From NCBI RefSeq assembly GCF_012927265.1, contig NZ_JABBGF010000002.1:682001-746000 (forward strand): DNA of 64,000 bases. Direction: 5' to 3'. The notes under the pieces are model-generated. The model was not told where the DNA came from. It ran no database searches and saw nothing but the letters and a program-made list of their open reading frames with translations. This stretch comes from Chryseobacterium cheonjiense. GTDB taxonomy: Bacteria; Bacteroidota; Bacteroidia; Flavobacteriales; Weeksellaceae. The first letter of the stretch is position 1, and each line of letters starts with the position of its first letter. Shown here piece after piece: positions 14,702 to 22,830 of the stretch. The position numbers were made by a program, and so were the translations under genes.

Positions 14702-14709
14702 CTATTTTG
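14702..14709 (+). promoter_or_regulatory. -7 promoter box deciding the start at 14732
   Basis: CTATTTTG, with TA one base closer to TTTG than in the consensus. Because the box lies inside the extended reading frame that opens at 14687, translation must start at the next ATG, 14732, leaving a leader of about 16 bases. Confidence 0.5.
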
Positions 14710-14731
14710 TAATTCCCTTAAAAAACTAATT

Positions 14732-15580
14732 ATGTCCAAGAAAAAACTATTAATTAATGAAGTGTTTACAAAGGCAAAAGAAGAATCTCAACGAGATACT
14801 AAAAGCGGTCTGGCCTCTTACTTATGGCTATATTTCAAAGAAGATTTGGGATTTGAAATAAATGACAAAAGTTTCTCGCGATATTATGATACTTACGTAA
14901 CTGGAAGTGGTGATATTAATATTCAACCGGATCGTCTGGATAGGCTGAGTGAATACATCGGCTATAAAGATTTTACAGATTTCTCAAGAACATTCGTCAA
15001 AAAGGAAGAAGATGCCAATAAAACCACGGTGAAAATAAGTGTTGATCATGATGAAGAATCTTTAACGGAAAAACTTTCGAAAATTATCATCAACATAACC
15101 AATGAACAGCATTTTAAAGTGCCGGAATTCATTAAGAAAAATGGATTAGGGATTTTAGAGATGACTCTTTTATTAATATTTGTTACCGGAGGAGTCGTTT
15201 TCCCAAACACTAAAAGTAATTCGCCAGGTTCTAAAAATTCCTTCGTATTTTCATTACTGGGAAATCAGGAAAAGAAATATATGTATTGGAATGGTGAAAG
15301 GTATATTGCAACAGACAGCAGTTATATAAGCCCTACATATAAAGTGATCGCCGCAAATGTAAATGAATTAGGCCATTTCAGAAAAATTACAAGAAAAGAC
15401 ACGATGACGGTTGAAAATTCATTAGGGAAAGTCTGGTGTTCAAAATGGAATAATGAAGTAGATTTTTTTACGATGGACGGCATAAACCCAGATAATGGGA
15501 AAGAATTAAAATTGGCTTCTGAACATATGATTTCAAAATATTCAGGAAATCACATAGATTCTTTAGAACTTGAAGAATAA
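14732..15580 (+). CDS. Single-pass membrane protein, unknown family
   Basis: A 282-residue protein from the ATG at 14732. An upstream in-frame ATG at 14687 is rejected because the promoter box lies between the two. The N-terminal 100 residues (KLLINEVFTKAKEESQRD, then LASYLWLYFKEDLGFE and GYKDFTDFSRTFV) form a soluble helical domain. A membrane helix, GILEMTLLLIFVTGGVVFP, follows at about 139-157. The C-terminal domain of about 125 residues has aromatic-rich strands (YMYWNGERYIATDSSY, KVWCSKWNNEVDFFTMDG). The topology is like an anti-sigma-factor or signal transducer, cytosolic N-terminus and periplasmic C-terminus, but I recognise no family. It is preceded by operator copy 3. Confidence 0.65.
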   Translation: MSKKKLLINEVFTKAKEESQRDTKSGLASYLWLYFKEDLGFEINDKSFSRYYDTYVTGSGDINIQPDRLDRLSEYIGYKDFTDFSRTFVKKEEDANKTTVKISVDHDEESLTEKLSKIIINITNEQHFKVPEFIKKNGLGILEMTLLLIFVTGGVVFPNTKSNSPGSKNSFVFSLLGNQEKKYMYWNGERYIATDSSYISPTYKVIAANVNELGHFRKITRKDTMTVENSLGKVWCSKWNNEVDFFTMDGINPDNGKELKLASEHMISKYSGNHIDSLELEE

Positions 15581-15651
15581 TTCCTTCACAATTATTTAAA
15601 ACTCCATTAAACTCCTTCCCAAGATATTCCTTTACCTTCGTCTTTTTTAAG

Positions 15652-17442
15652 ATGTGTAAAGGAATATTTTCATTTTTAATCTTGGCTTTCTCAATATTTT
15701 CTGCACAGCAGAAGCCGGTGCAGATTGCCTTTCTCTCGGATATTCATTTCCAGGATTTGTACGGAAGCTTTTCCGATAACGATTTTAAAGGAATAACCAA
15801 TCCAAAAACCGGTAAGCCAACCATTCTAAGAACCATGGATGCACAGCTGCATTCAACCAGGATTTTCAATGAAAACTATTTTGCGCTCCTGAAAGCGTTG
15901 GATGATATTGCCGGAAAAGGAATTAAGATCGTAACCATGCCCGGCGATTTTTCGGATGACGGACAAGCTTACAATCTCCGCGGATTACATAAAATCCTTG
16001 CAAAATACCATCAGCAATACGGGGTCGAATTTTACATGACAACCGGAAACCACGATCCGGTGGGCCCGTTCCGGCAGGATTCAGGAAAAGATGATTTTTT
16101 GGGGGAGGATGGTTATCCGCTTGGTATTTACAGCAAAGGGAATATCGGAAAGACCAATCGGAAAATAACCACACGGGACATTGCCGAATCAGGATATCTT
16201 GAAATTCTTGATGAACTGAAAGACTTTGGATTTTATCCCAAAAAGAACGATCTGTTTTGGGGAACACCCTTCACCAAATATTCACCAAAAGAGTATTCTT
16301 ACGAAAAAGCGTTGCAGGATGTAGATTATACCAAAAGAATGTATAATGTCACCGAAGGCTTTCCCGTTCCGGATCTCAGTTATGTTGCCGAACCGGTACA
16401 AGGGATCTGGCTGATGGCAATTGATGGGAACACCTATATTCCTAAAAATTTACACGAAAGTTTTCGCAATCCCGGAAATTATAATGGTGCAAGTATCGGT
16501 TATAATAATGTACTCACTCACAAAAAACACCTGATTGACTGGGTCAAAAGAACATTGGACGAAGCAAAAAAAAATGATAAAATCGTCATTGCATTTACCC
16601 ATTATCCCATGATTGATTTCAATGACGGCGCAACACCGGAATTAAAAAGCCTGCTTGGTGAAAAAAAATGGCAAATGGAACGAGTACCGGAAGAAGATGT
16701 GGCGAAGGCATTTGCGGAAGCGGGTTTGCAGATTCATTTTGCCGGGCACATGCATATCAACGACACCGGAATCAGGAATATTGATGGAAGTATGCTAGTC
16801 AATGTTCAGGTGCCATCGCTGGCGGCTTATATTCCTGCTTATAAAGTTCTTACCATACATTCTTCCGACAGATTTGAGGTCCAAACGGAAGTTTTAAACG
16901 ACGTCCCGCGCTTTAACGAATTGTTCCCGCTTTATGAGAAAGAATATAATGTTTTAGCAAAAGATGGAAATAAAAAACTCTGGAATAAAGATATTCTAAA
17001 ATCCTCATCTTATCACGATTTTATGCTCTTTCATCTTAAAGAGCTCGTACGGCTAAGGATGATTCCGGATGAATGGCCTAAAGACTTTATAGAAAAAACA
17101 AAAAATTTTACTGGTGAAGATCTGCTGCTGCTTATACAGACAAAAGATCAGCTGTTGAAAATGAAAGTAGATCAGCAGGCCTACAGAAAATGGAAAATGG
17201 AAGATCTTCTTCTGGATCTCTACAAATTTCAGTCGGCCGACGAACTGGCCAAAAAAGATATACCCTCTGAAAGACTTCAGCAGTATAAAACCATCGAAGA
17301 GCTTTTTTCAGCTTGTCAGGGACGAGATTCATTGATTACAAATCTTAAAAAAGTCTTTAAAATTCTGTCGCTCCTTTCCAACGGAGATCCGGCAGATCAC
17401 TTTGAGGTCAATCTAAAAAAGAATTCCATTATTAAGCTGTAA
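15652..17442 (+). CDS. Secreted metallophosphoesterase
   Basis: A 596-residue protein with signal peptide MCKGIFSFLILAFSIFSAQ. All calcineurin-like phosphoesterase motifs are present: FLSDIHFQD (about residue 28), GDFSDDG (about 100), TGNHDP (about 131), FTHYPMID (about 320) and GHMHINDTG (about 366). These residues bind the two metal ions. The C-terminal 200 residues are helical and charged with no recognised domain. A periplasmic phosphatase or phosphodiesterase is likely, but the substrate is not evident. It stands alone, with about 135 bases to hflX. Confidence 0.85.
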   Translation: MCKGIFSFLILAFSIFSAQQKPVQIAFLSDIHFQDLYGSFSDNDFKGITNPKTGKPTILRTMDAQLHSTRIFNENYFALLKALDDIAGKGIKIVTMPGDFSDDGQAYNLRGLHKILAKYHQQYGVEFYMTTGNHDPVGPFRQDSGKDDFLGEDGYPLGIYSKGNIGKTNRKITTRDIAESGYLEILDELKDFGFYPKKNDLFWGTPFTKYSPKEYSYEKALQDVDYTKRMYNVTEGFPVPDLSYVAEPVQGIWLMAIDGNTYIPKNLHESFRNPGNYNGASIGYNNVLTHKKHLIDWVKRTLDEAKKNDKIVIAFTHYPMIDFNDGATPELKSLLGEKKWQMERVPEEDVAKAFAEAGLQIHFAGHMHINDTGIRNIDGSMLVNVQVPSLAAYIPAYKVLTIHSSDRFEVQTEVLNDVPRFNELFPLYEKEYNVLAKDGNKKLWNKDILKSSSYHDFMLFHLKELVRLRMIPDEWPKDFIEKTKNFTGEDLLLLIQTKDQLLKMKVDQQAYRKWKMEDLLLDLYKFQSADELAKKDIPSERLQQYKTIEELFSACQGRDSLITNLKKVFKILSLLSNGDPADHFEVNLKKNSIIKL

Positions 17443-17519
17443 ATGAAACGGGCTGCAGGGATGATATTCTTTATGTTTTAAAAAGGGTATGTTGTTAATA
17501 CGTACCACAAAAATTCATC

Positions 17520-17549
17520 TTGGTTTTTTTGCCGAAAAATGCTATCTTG
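17520..17549 (+). promoter_or_regulatory. hflX promoter
   Basis: TTG (17520-17522), 20 bases, then TATCTTG (17543-17549), a near match to the Bacteroidota TTG/TAnnTTTG pair. The start codon is 28 bases downstream. Confidence 0.5.
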
Positions 17550-17577
17550 TAAATCTTACAAATACAGATAGAATTTA

Positions 17578-18807
17578 ATGCTAGAAAAGAAAGAACACAA
17601 TTACGAGAAGGCCGTTTTGGTAGGTGTTGTTACGCAGCATCAGGATGAGGATAAACTTCAGGAATATATGGATGAGCTGGAGTTTTTGGCGTACACCGCA
17701 GGAGCCACTGTAGACAGACGTTTTACCCAAAAATTGACACAGCCGGATTCTAAAACATTTATCGGAAGCGGCAAAGCTCAGGAAATCAGAGATTACGTAA
17801 AAGAAAACGAAATAGGAACCGTCATTTTTGATGATGAACTTTCTCCGTCCCAGCTTAAAAACCTGGAAAGAGAAATGGAAGTAAAAATACTTGACAGAAC
17901 CAACCTGATCCTTGATATTTTTGCCCAACGGGCCACAACATCATACGCAAGAACCCAGGTGGAACTGGCACAGTATCAATATCTTTTACCGCGGCTGACA
18001 AGAATGTGGACCCACCTTGAACGTCAGAAAGGGGGAATCGGAATGAGAGGTCCTGGGGAAACAGAAATTGAAACCGACAGACGTATCATCCGTGACAGAA
18101 TTTCATTATTAAAAGATAAGCTGAAAACTATTGATAAACAGATGGCTACCCAAAGAAATAATAGAGGGAAAGTCGTAAGAGCAGCATTGGTAGGATATAC
18201 CAATGTCGGAAAGTCAACATTGATGAATGCGCTTTCCAAATCGGAGGTTTTTGCTGAAAATAAATTATTTGCAACCTTAGATACTACAGTAAGAAAAGTG
18301 GTGATCGGAAACCTTCCGTTTCTGCTTACGGATACTGTAGGGTTTATCAGGAAACTTCCGACACAGCTGGTCGAATCATTTAAGTCTACTCTGGATGAGG
18401 TGCGTGAAGCCGATCTTCTGATTCATGTAGTGGATATTTCTCATGAAAGTTTTGAAGATCATATTGATTCTGTTAATCAGATTTTGATGGAAATTAATGC
18501 GCATCAGAAACCGATGATCATGGTTTTTAATAAGATCGATGATTTCAGTTACGAGAAAAAAGATGAAGACGATCTTACCCCTTCTACAAGAAAGAATGTT
18601 TCGCTGGAAGAATGGAAAAATACCTGGATGGCCAAATCAAAATATCCAACCGTATTTATTTCTGCACTTACCAAGGAAAACTTTCCGGAAATGAAGAAGA
18701 TGATCTATGATGAGGTTATGAAAATTCATATCTCAAGATTTCCTTACAACGATTTCCTTTTCGAGTACTTTGATAACGATGAGGAAGAAAACAGCCACAC
18801 AGAATAA
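17578..18807 (+). CDS. hflX: Ribosome-associated GTPase HflX
   Basis: A 409-residue GTPase that binds the 50S subunit and splits stalled ribosomes under stress. The N-terminal HflX domain has KTFIGSGKAQEI and VIFDDELSPSQLKNLE. A helical linker carries the diagnostic GGIGMRGPGETEIETDRR. The G domain follows, with G1 GYTNVGKST (about residue 204), G2/G3 region LLTDTVGFI and G4 MVFNKIDD. The C-terminus is acidic (FDNDEEEN). The stop codon TAA overlaps the ATG of the next gene by one base, so hflX and the DUF4919 gene are translationally linked. Confidence 0.95.
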   Translation: MLEKKEHNYEKAVLVGVVTQHQDEDKLQEYMDELEFLAYTAGATVDRRFTQKLTQPDSKTFIGSGKAQEIRDYVKENEIGTVIFDDELSPSQLKNLEREMEVKILDRTNLILDIFAQRATTSYARTQVELAQYQYLLPRLTRMWTHLERQKGGIGMRGPGETEIETDRRIIRDRISLLKDKLKTIDKQMATQRNNRGKVVRAALVGYTNVGKSTLMNALSKSEVFAENKLFATLDTTVRKVVIGNLPFLLTDTVGFIRKLPTQLVESFKSTLDEVREADLLIHVVDISHESFEDHIDSVNQILMEINAHQKPMIMVFNKIDDFSYEKKDEDDLTPSTRKNVSLEEWKNTWMAKSKYPTVFISALTKENFPEMKKMIYDEVMKIHISRFPYNDFLFEYFDNDEEENSHTE

Positions 18808-19436
18808 TGAGACATTACATTTTGCTTTTATTCCTTTTGTTTTCGGTTTTCAGCTTCGGCCAGAAATCGGCAGTTGATCTGAAGATGATCAGGAAAGATC
18901 TTAAAAATGATAAATCTCCTTACAATTATGAGAAGCTCATTTTTAAATATAAGGCTTATCCTAAATCTCTTGATACAATAGAATCCCAACATCTGTATTA
19001 CGGCAGGAATTTCAGAAATGATCTCGTTTCTACAATGGATGAAGATTTTAAACTGCTGGCAGAATCTTTTAAGAATGGAGATTTTGACGAGTGTATTAAA
19101 AAAGGAAAAGTCCTTTACGAAAAAGATCCTACCAACTTGGATGTTCTTCTGATTTTATTGAGGGCTTATGATTCTAAAAAGGATGGAAGCAATTTTATAC
19201 ATCATCTTAATCAGTTTCGTACCCTCACTGATGCAGTCAGAAGTTCCGGTGACGGGAAGTCCGAAAATACCGCATATCTCGTCAATTCAGTGGGAGATGA
19301 ATACATTCTCCTGAATATTCTGAATCTCGGCCAGGACTATACGCGGGTTTCAAAGCCCGGAAAAGACGGAATGTTCGACCTATGGCAAAAAGACAGTAAT
19401 ACAGTTTATATAAAAGTACTTTATATCGATTTCTAA
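18807..19436 (+). CDS. DUF4919 family secreted protein, copy 1
   Basis: A 209-residue protein with signal peptide MRHYILLLFLLFSVFSFG. It has the features of DUF4919: an N-terminal YEKLIFKYKAYPKSLD segment, QHLYYGRNF, a TPR-like middle (FKNGDFDECIKKGKVLYEKDPTNLDVLLILLRAY cut into two helices) and a C-terminal GDGKSENTAYLVNSVGDEY motif. The start overlaps the hflX stop. A second member of the family lies at 20762. Function is unknown. Confidence 0.75.
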   Translation: MRHYILLLFLLFSVFSFGQKSAVDLKMIRKDLKNDKSPYNYEKLIFKYKAYPKSLDTIESQHLYYGRNFRNDLVSTMDEDFKLLAESFKNGDFDECIKKGKVLYEKDPTNLDVLLILLRAYDSKKDGSNFIHHLNQFRTLTDAVRSSGDGKSENTAYLVNSVGDEYILLNILNLGQDYTRVSKPGKDGMFDLWQKDSNTVYIKVLYIDF

Positions 19437-19467
19437 CAAAAAAAATTAAATTTAAAAACACAGCTTA

Positions 19468-20745
19468 GTGGAGTTATACTATTCATTTTCAGCTTTAATC
19501 GTTTTAGCATCCATATTCTCATATCTTAATTACAGATTCCTTAAACTTCCCAGTACCATTGGGATCATGGTGATTGCCATTGTTGTTTCCATATTTCTGG
19601 TTTCTTTCGGCGAAACCGTATTGCCGAGAACTTTCGGCCATCTTCATAACCTGATGAACAGCATCGATTTTACGGAAGTATTGATGGGTGCTATGCTGAA
19701 TTTCCTCCTTTTTGCGGGAGGAATCCACATTAATATAAACGACCTTAAAGAACAGCTGCGCCCGGTGCTTATATTCTCAACCTTGGGAGTGGTAATATCC
19801 ACTTTTGTAGTGGGCTTCGGAATGTTTTATATTCTTCCTTTTCTGGGGATTGATCTTCCTTTTATTTACTGTCTTCTCTTTGGGGCGCTTATTTCGCCAA
19901 CCGATCCTGTCGCAGTATTAAGTATCCTGAAACAGGCGAACGTTTCTAAATCCCTGGAAACAAAGGTTGCAGGAGAATCTTTGTTTAATGATGGTATGGC
20001 CGTAGTGGTTTTTACGGTTGTGCTGCAGTTGGCTATTGGTAATGAAGTCGATCTCGGTGTGGAAAGTATCGGACTGCTCCTTCTTAAAGAAGCGGGTGGA
20101 GGGCTATTGCTGGGAGTGATACTCGGATGGGTAACTTCCCGACTGATGCGTGAAGTAGATGACTATATTATTTCCGTGCTGGTAACTCTTTCTGTTGTTA
20201 TGGGTGGATATCTCATCGCAAGGCAGATGCATATTTCAGGGCCTTTAACGATGGTTGCCGCGGGATTGTTCATGGGTAATTTTAATGTTAAATTTAAAAT
20301 GAAATCCGTCACCCAGGATTATCTTATTAAATTTTGGGAACTGATTGACGAAATCCTGAATGCCGTACTGTTCCTTTTCATAGGATTTGAGCTTTTGCTG
20401 ATAAAAGATCTCAGCCATTTCATGATTCCGGGGCTTGTCGCGATTGTTGTCGTATTATTGGCAAGGCTCGTTTCCATCTACGGTCCGACGAAGTTTATGA
20501 CAAGAACTTTCAGTCCGCAAACAGTAAAAGTGCTGGTTTGGGGAGGAATTCGGGGTGGTGTTTCTATTGCTTTGGCTCTGTCGATCCCAAAAAACGAATA
20601 CAGTACTGCTGTTTTAAGTATTACTTATTGTGTAGTTGTGTTTTCAATTATTGTTCAGGGGCTTACCATTGGTAAAATTGCCAATCCTAATAAAATTGCC
20701 AAAGAAGAAGAGGAGCAGGAAAATACTTTAAATGATATTGGTTAA
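19468..20745 (+). CDS. CPA1-type Na+/H+ antiporter
   Basis: A 425-residue inner-membrane protein with about 12-13 hydrophobic segments. The start is a GTG at 19468. Diagnostic CPA1/NhaP motifs are present: the unwound helix ISPTDPVAVLSIL (about residue 146) with the Asp of the ion site, GESLFNDGMAVVVF (about 172) and GGIRGGVSIALALSIP (about 355). It exchanges Na+ or K+ for H+ to hold cytosolic pH and salt. The C-terminal tail is short and acidic (KEEEEQENTL). It sits between two DUF4919 genes with gaps of 31 and 16 bases, so the cluster is probably one transcript. Confidence 0.9.
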   Translation: MELYYSFSALIVLASIFSYLNYRFLKLPSTIGIMVIAIVVSIFLVSFGETVLPRTFGHLHNLMNSIDFTEVLMGAMLNFLLFAGGIHININDLKEQLRPVLIFSTLGVVISTFVVGFGMFYILPFLGIDLPFIYCLLFGALISPTDPVAVLSILKQANVSKSLETKVAGESLFNDGMAVVVFTVVLQLAIGNEVDLGVESIGLLLLKEAGGGLLLGVILGWVTSRLMREVDDYIISVLVTLSVVMGGYLIARQMHISGPLTMVAAGLFMGNFNVKFKMKSVTQDYLIKFWELIDEILNAVLFLFIGFELLLIKDLSHFMIPGLVAIVVVLLARLVSIYGPTKFMTRTFSPQTVKVLVWGGIRGGVSIALALSIPKNEYSTAVLSITYCVVVFSIIVQGLTIGKIANPNKIAKEEEEQENTLNDIG

Positions 20746-20761
20746 AAAATTGTAAATCAAA

Positions 20762-21415
20762 ATGCAAATAAAAAAAATTATTACAGTATTAATCTTATTG
20801 GTATTTGGTGTCAGCTTTGCTCAGATTAATGTAGAGGAAATTGAAAAAAACGCTGTTGAAAACCCACAGGAATATTTTTACAAATATTTAGAAATCTTTA
20901 AACAAGATCCTTCGAAACTGAATCAGCAGGAGCTGAACCAAATGTATTACGGAAGCCGTTTTGTAAAATCAGAATACAATATCAAAGATTATAATGATGA
21001 TTATGAGAAAATCTGGAAAATTGCTTCGAGAAAAGGATTATCAAAAGCAAAAGCAGAAAAAATTCTGACGGCAGCTGAAGCTGCCTACAATAAAAATCCT
21101 CTGAATATGGAAATTCTGGTTTCCATGGTAAATATTTATCTGGCAACCGGAGAAAAAACAAAAGCAGAACGATGCATATTGCAGAATAATACGATTATTA
21201 AAATAATTGATGAGAGCGGAACCGGGCGAAGCGAAAATTCGCCAATTTGTGTGATTACCGCAGGAGATATGATGACCTTTGCCAAACCTCTTATGATGAG
21301 GGGAAGAGATTTTAAACAAAAAGATCTGAAAACTGACAAGAGTTCAATACTTACGCAATATTCTAATGGGGGAGCCAGCTTATTCGTTAAATGTATTGGC
21401 TGTTTTAATTTTTAG
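20762..21415 (+). CDS. DUF4919 family secreted protein, copy 2
   Basis: A 217-residue paralogue of the protein at 18807. Signal peptide MQIKKIITVLILLVFGVSFAQ. Shared features are the QMYYGSRFV motif, the helical-hairpin stretch AAYNKNPLNMEILVSMVNIY and the GTGRSENSPICVITAGD box near residue 160. It ends with a Cys-containing segment, FVKCIGCFNF. It lies 16 bases after the antiporter and two bases before the alkylation-repair gene. Function is unknown. Confidence 0.75.
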   Translation: MQIKKIITVLILLVFGVSFAQINVEEIEKNAVENPQEYFYKYLEIFKQDPSKLNQQELNQMYYGSRFVKSEYNIKDYNDDYEKIWKIASRKGLSKAKAEKILTAAEAAYNKNPLNMEILVSMVNIYLATGEKTKAERCILQNNTIIKIIDESGTGRSENSPICVITAGDMMTFAKPLMMRGRDFKQKDLKTDKSSILTQYSNGGASLFVKCIGCFNF

Positions 21416-21417
21416 TC

Positions 21418-22134
21418 ATGGAAACGTACCGTCAGATTTTAGAAGCTTTAAATGATCTTTCGATTCCCGAAAAAGCTGAATTTTTCCCGAAGTTTTTCAA
21501 AACAGGGAAAGGTGAATACGGAGAAGGTGATTTGTTTTTGGGCGTAACCGTTCCGGATCAGCGTTCGGTTGCCAAAGAATATTATTCTCGGATTTCTTTT
21601 ACGGATCTGGTTGCGCTGCTTTCGTCAGAATATCATGAGCACCGTCTCACGGCCTTGCTCATACTGGTTTTAAAATTTGAAAAAACAAAGGATGAAAACA
21701 TAAAAGATGAAATTGTAACATTTTATCTGAACCATTTAAGGTATATCAACAACTGGGACCTTGTAGATTCAAGCTGTTATAAAATTCTTGGCAGATATTG
21801 CTTTGAATATCAGAAAGAAGAGATCTTAAGAAAGCTTTCGGCTTCTGAAGAAATGTGGCACAAAAGAATCGCCGTAGTCGGAACCCTGTATTATATCAAA
21901 AAAGGTATTTTTAATCTTACTAAAGAATTTGTTACTGAAAATCTAAGGCACCCGCATGATCTGATGCATAAAGCAAATGGTTGGATGCTGCGGGAAATGG
22001 GTCAGAAAAATCAGCAGAAACTGATCTCTTATTTAAATCAGTATTATAAAGAAATGCCGAGAACCTGCCTGAGATATGCCATTGAAAAATTAGACGAGCC
22101 GACTCGTCAGGATTATCTGAAAGGAAGAATATAA
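21418..22134 (+). CDS. AlkD-like DNA alkylation repair protein
   Basis: A 238-residue all-helical HEAT-like repeat protein of the AlkC/AlkD DNA glycosylase superfamily, which excises bulky or charged alkylated bases without flipping them. Visible family traits are DLFLGVTVPDQRSVAKEYY near residue 40, YINNWDLVDSSCYKILG (about 105-121; the Trp-Asp pair is the catalytic region in AlkD) and HKANGWMLREMGQK near 190. It starts two bases after the DUF4919 stop, so it is in the same transcript. Confidence 0.85.
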   Translation: METYRQILEALNDLSIPEKAEFFPKFFKTGKGEYGEGDLFLGVTVPDQRSVAKEYYSRISFTDLVALLSSEYHEHRLTALLILVLKFEKTKDENIKDEIVTFYLNHLRYINNWDLVDSSCYKILGRYCFEYQKEEILRKLSASEEMWHKRIAVVGTLYYIKKGIFNLTKEFVTENLRHPHDLMHKANGWMLREMGQKNQQKLISYLNQYYKEMPRTCLRYAIEKLDEPTRQDYLKGRI

Positions 22135-22149
22135 ATTTAAAACCCACTC

Positions 22150-22815
22150 ATGAAGAAAATAAAATTATTCTTTGTCGTAACCTCTTTACTGCTGCTTACA
22201 AGCTGTTTTGATATTTTGGATAAAGTAAATGTAAAAGCTGACGGCAGCGGAGAATACTCCCTTATTCTCAATGCCAGTAAAAGTAAGACCAGGTTGGCTT
22301 CCATTTCAAAAATGGAAACGATCAATGGGAAGAAAGTCCCGAAAAGATCTGAGATTGAAGCGAAAATCAACGAAGCTGCCAGAATTTTTAAAGCCACTCC
22401 GGGAATTTCAAACGTAAAGACTTCAATGGATTTTGACAATTACATCATCAGGCTGAGCTGTCATTTCAGTAAAATTGAAAACATCAATGCAGGGCTGGAA
22501 CAGTTAAAAGCCAGAAACATCATCGGCAAAATGATTCCTACACAGATTTACAGTCAAAATCTTGCTAAGAAAATATTCATCAGAAACAAGGTCAATACTT
22601 TCAAAAGCGATTACGATAAAATGAGCAAGGCCGACAAAGAGATCTTCAATGAAGCCCGCTATATTTCCGTGCTGCAGTTTGACAACACGGTAAAATCCCA
22701 ATCGAATGCGGCCTATTCACTTTCCCCGAACAAAAAAGCGGTGAAGCTGGAAGCCAATATTATCGACCTCATCATTCAGAAAAAACAATTGCAAAATAAT
22801 ATTCTGTTTCAGTAA
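22150..22815 (+). CDS. Lipoprotein of unknown function
   Basis: A 221-residue lipoprotein with lipobox LLLLTSCFD, Cys at about 19. The mature part starts DKVNVKADGSGEYSLILNAS, a pattern seen in LppM-like envelope lipoproteins, but the match is not strong enough to name it. The C-terminal third is helical and Lys-rich and ends with IIDLIIQKKQLQNNILFQ. It begins a three-gene unit with the two following DUF-type proteins (gap 15 bases). Function is unknown. Confidence 0.65.
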   Translation: MKKIKLFFVVTSLLLLTSCFDILDKVNVKADGSGEYSLILNASKSKTRLASISKMETINGKKVPKRSEIEAKINEAARIFKATPGISNVKTSMDFDNYIIRLSCHFSKIENINAGLEQLKARNIIGKMIPTQIYSQNLAKKIFIRNKVNTFKSDYDKMSKADKEIFNEARYISVLQFDNTVKSQSNAAYSLSPNKKAVKLEANIIDLIIQKKQLQNNILFQ

Positions 22816-22830
22816 CATCAATCACACACC

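Noticed and set aside
14687..14731. Longer start for the 14732 membrane protein
   Set aside because: The -7 box (14702-14709) lies inside this extension, so it would not be on the transcript in full; the palindrome spacing also supports the later start.
16000..17400. Long antisense frames in the metallophosphoesterase
   Set aside because: The sense frame carries all five phosphoesterase motifs; antisense frames have none.
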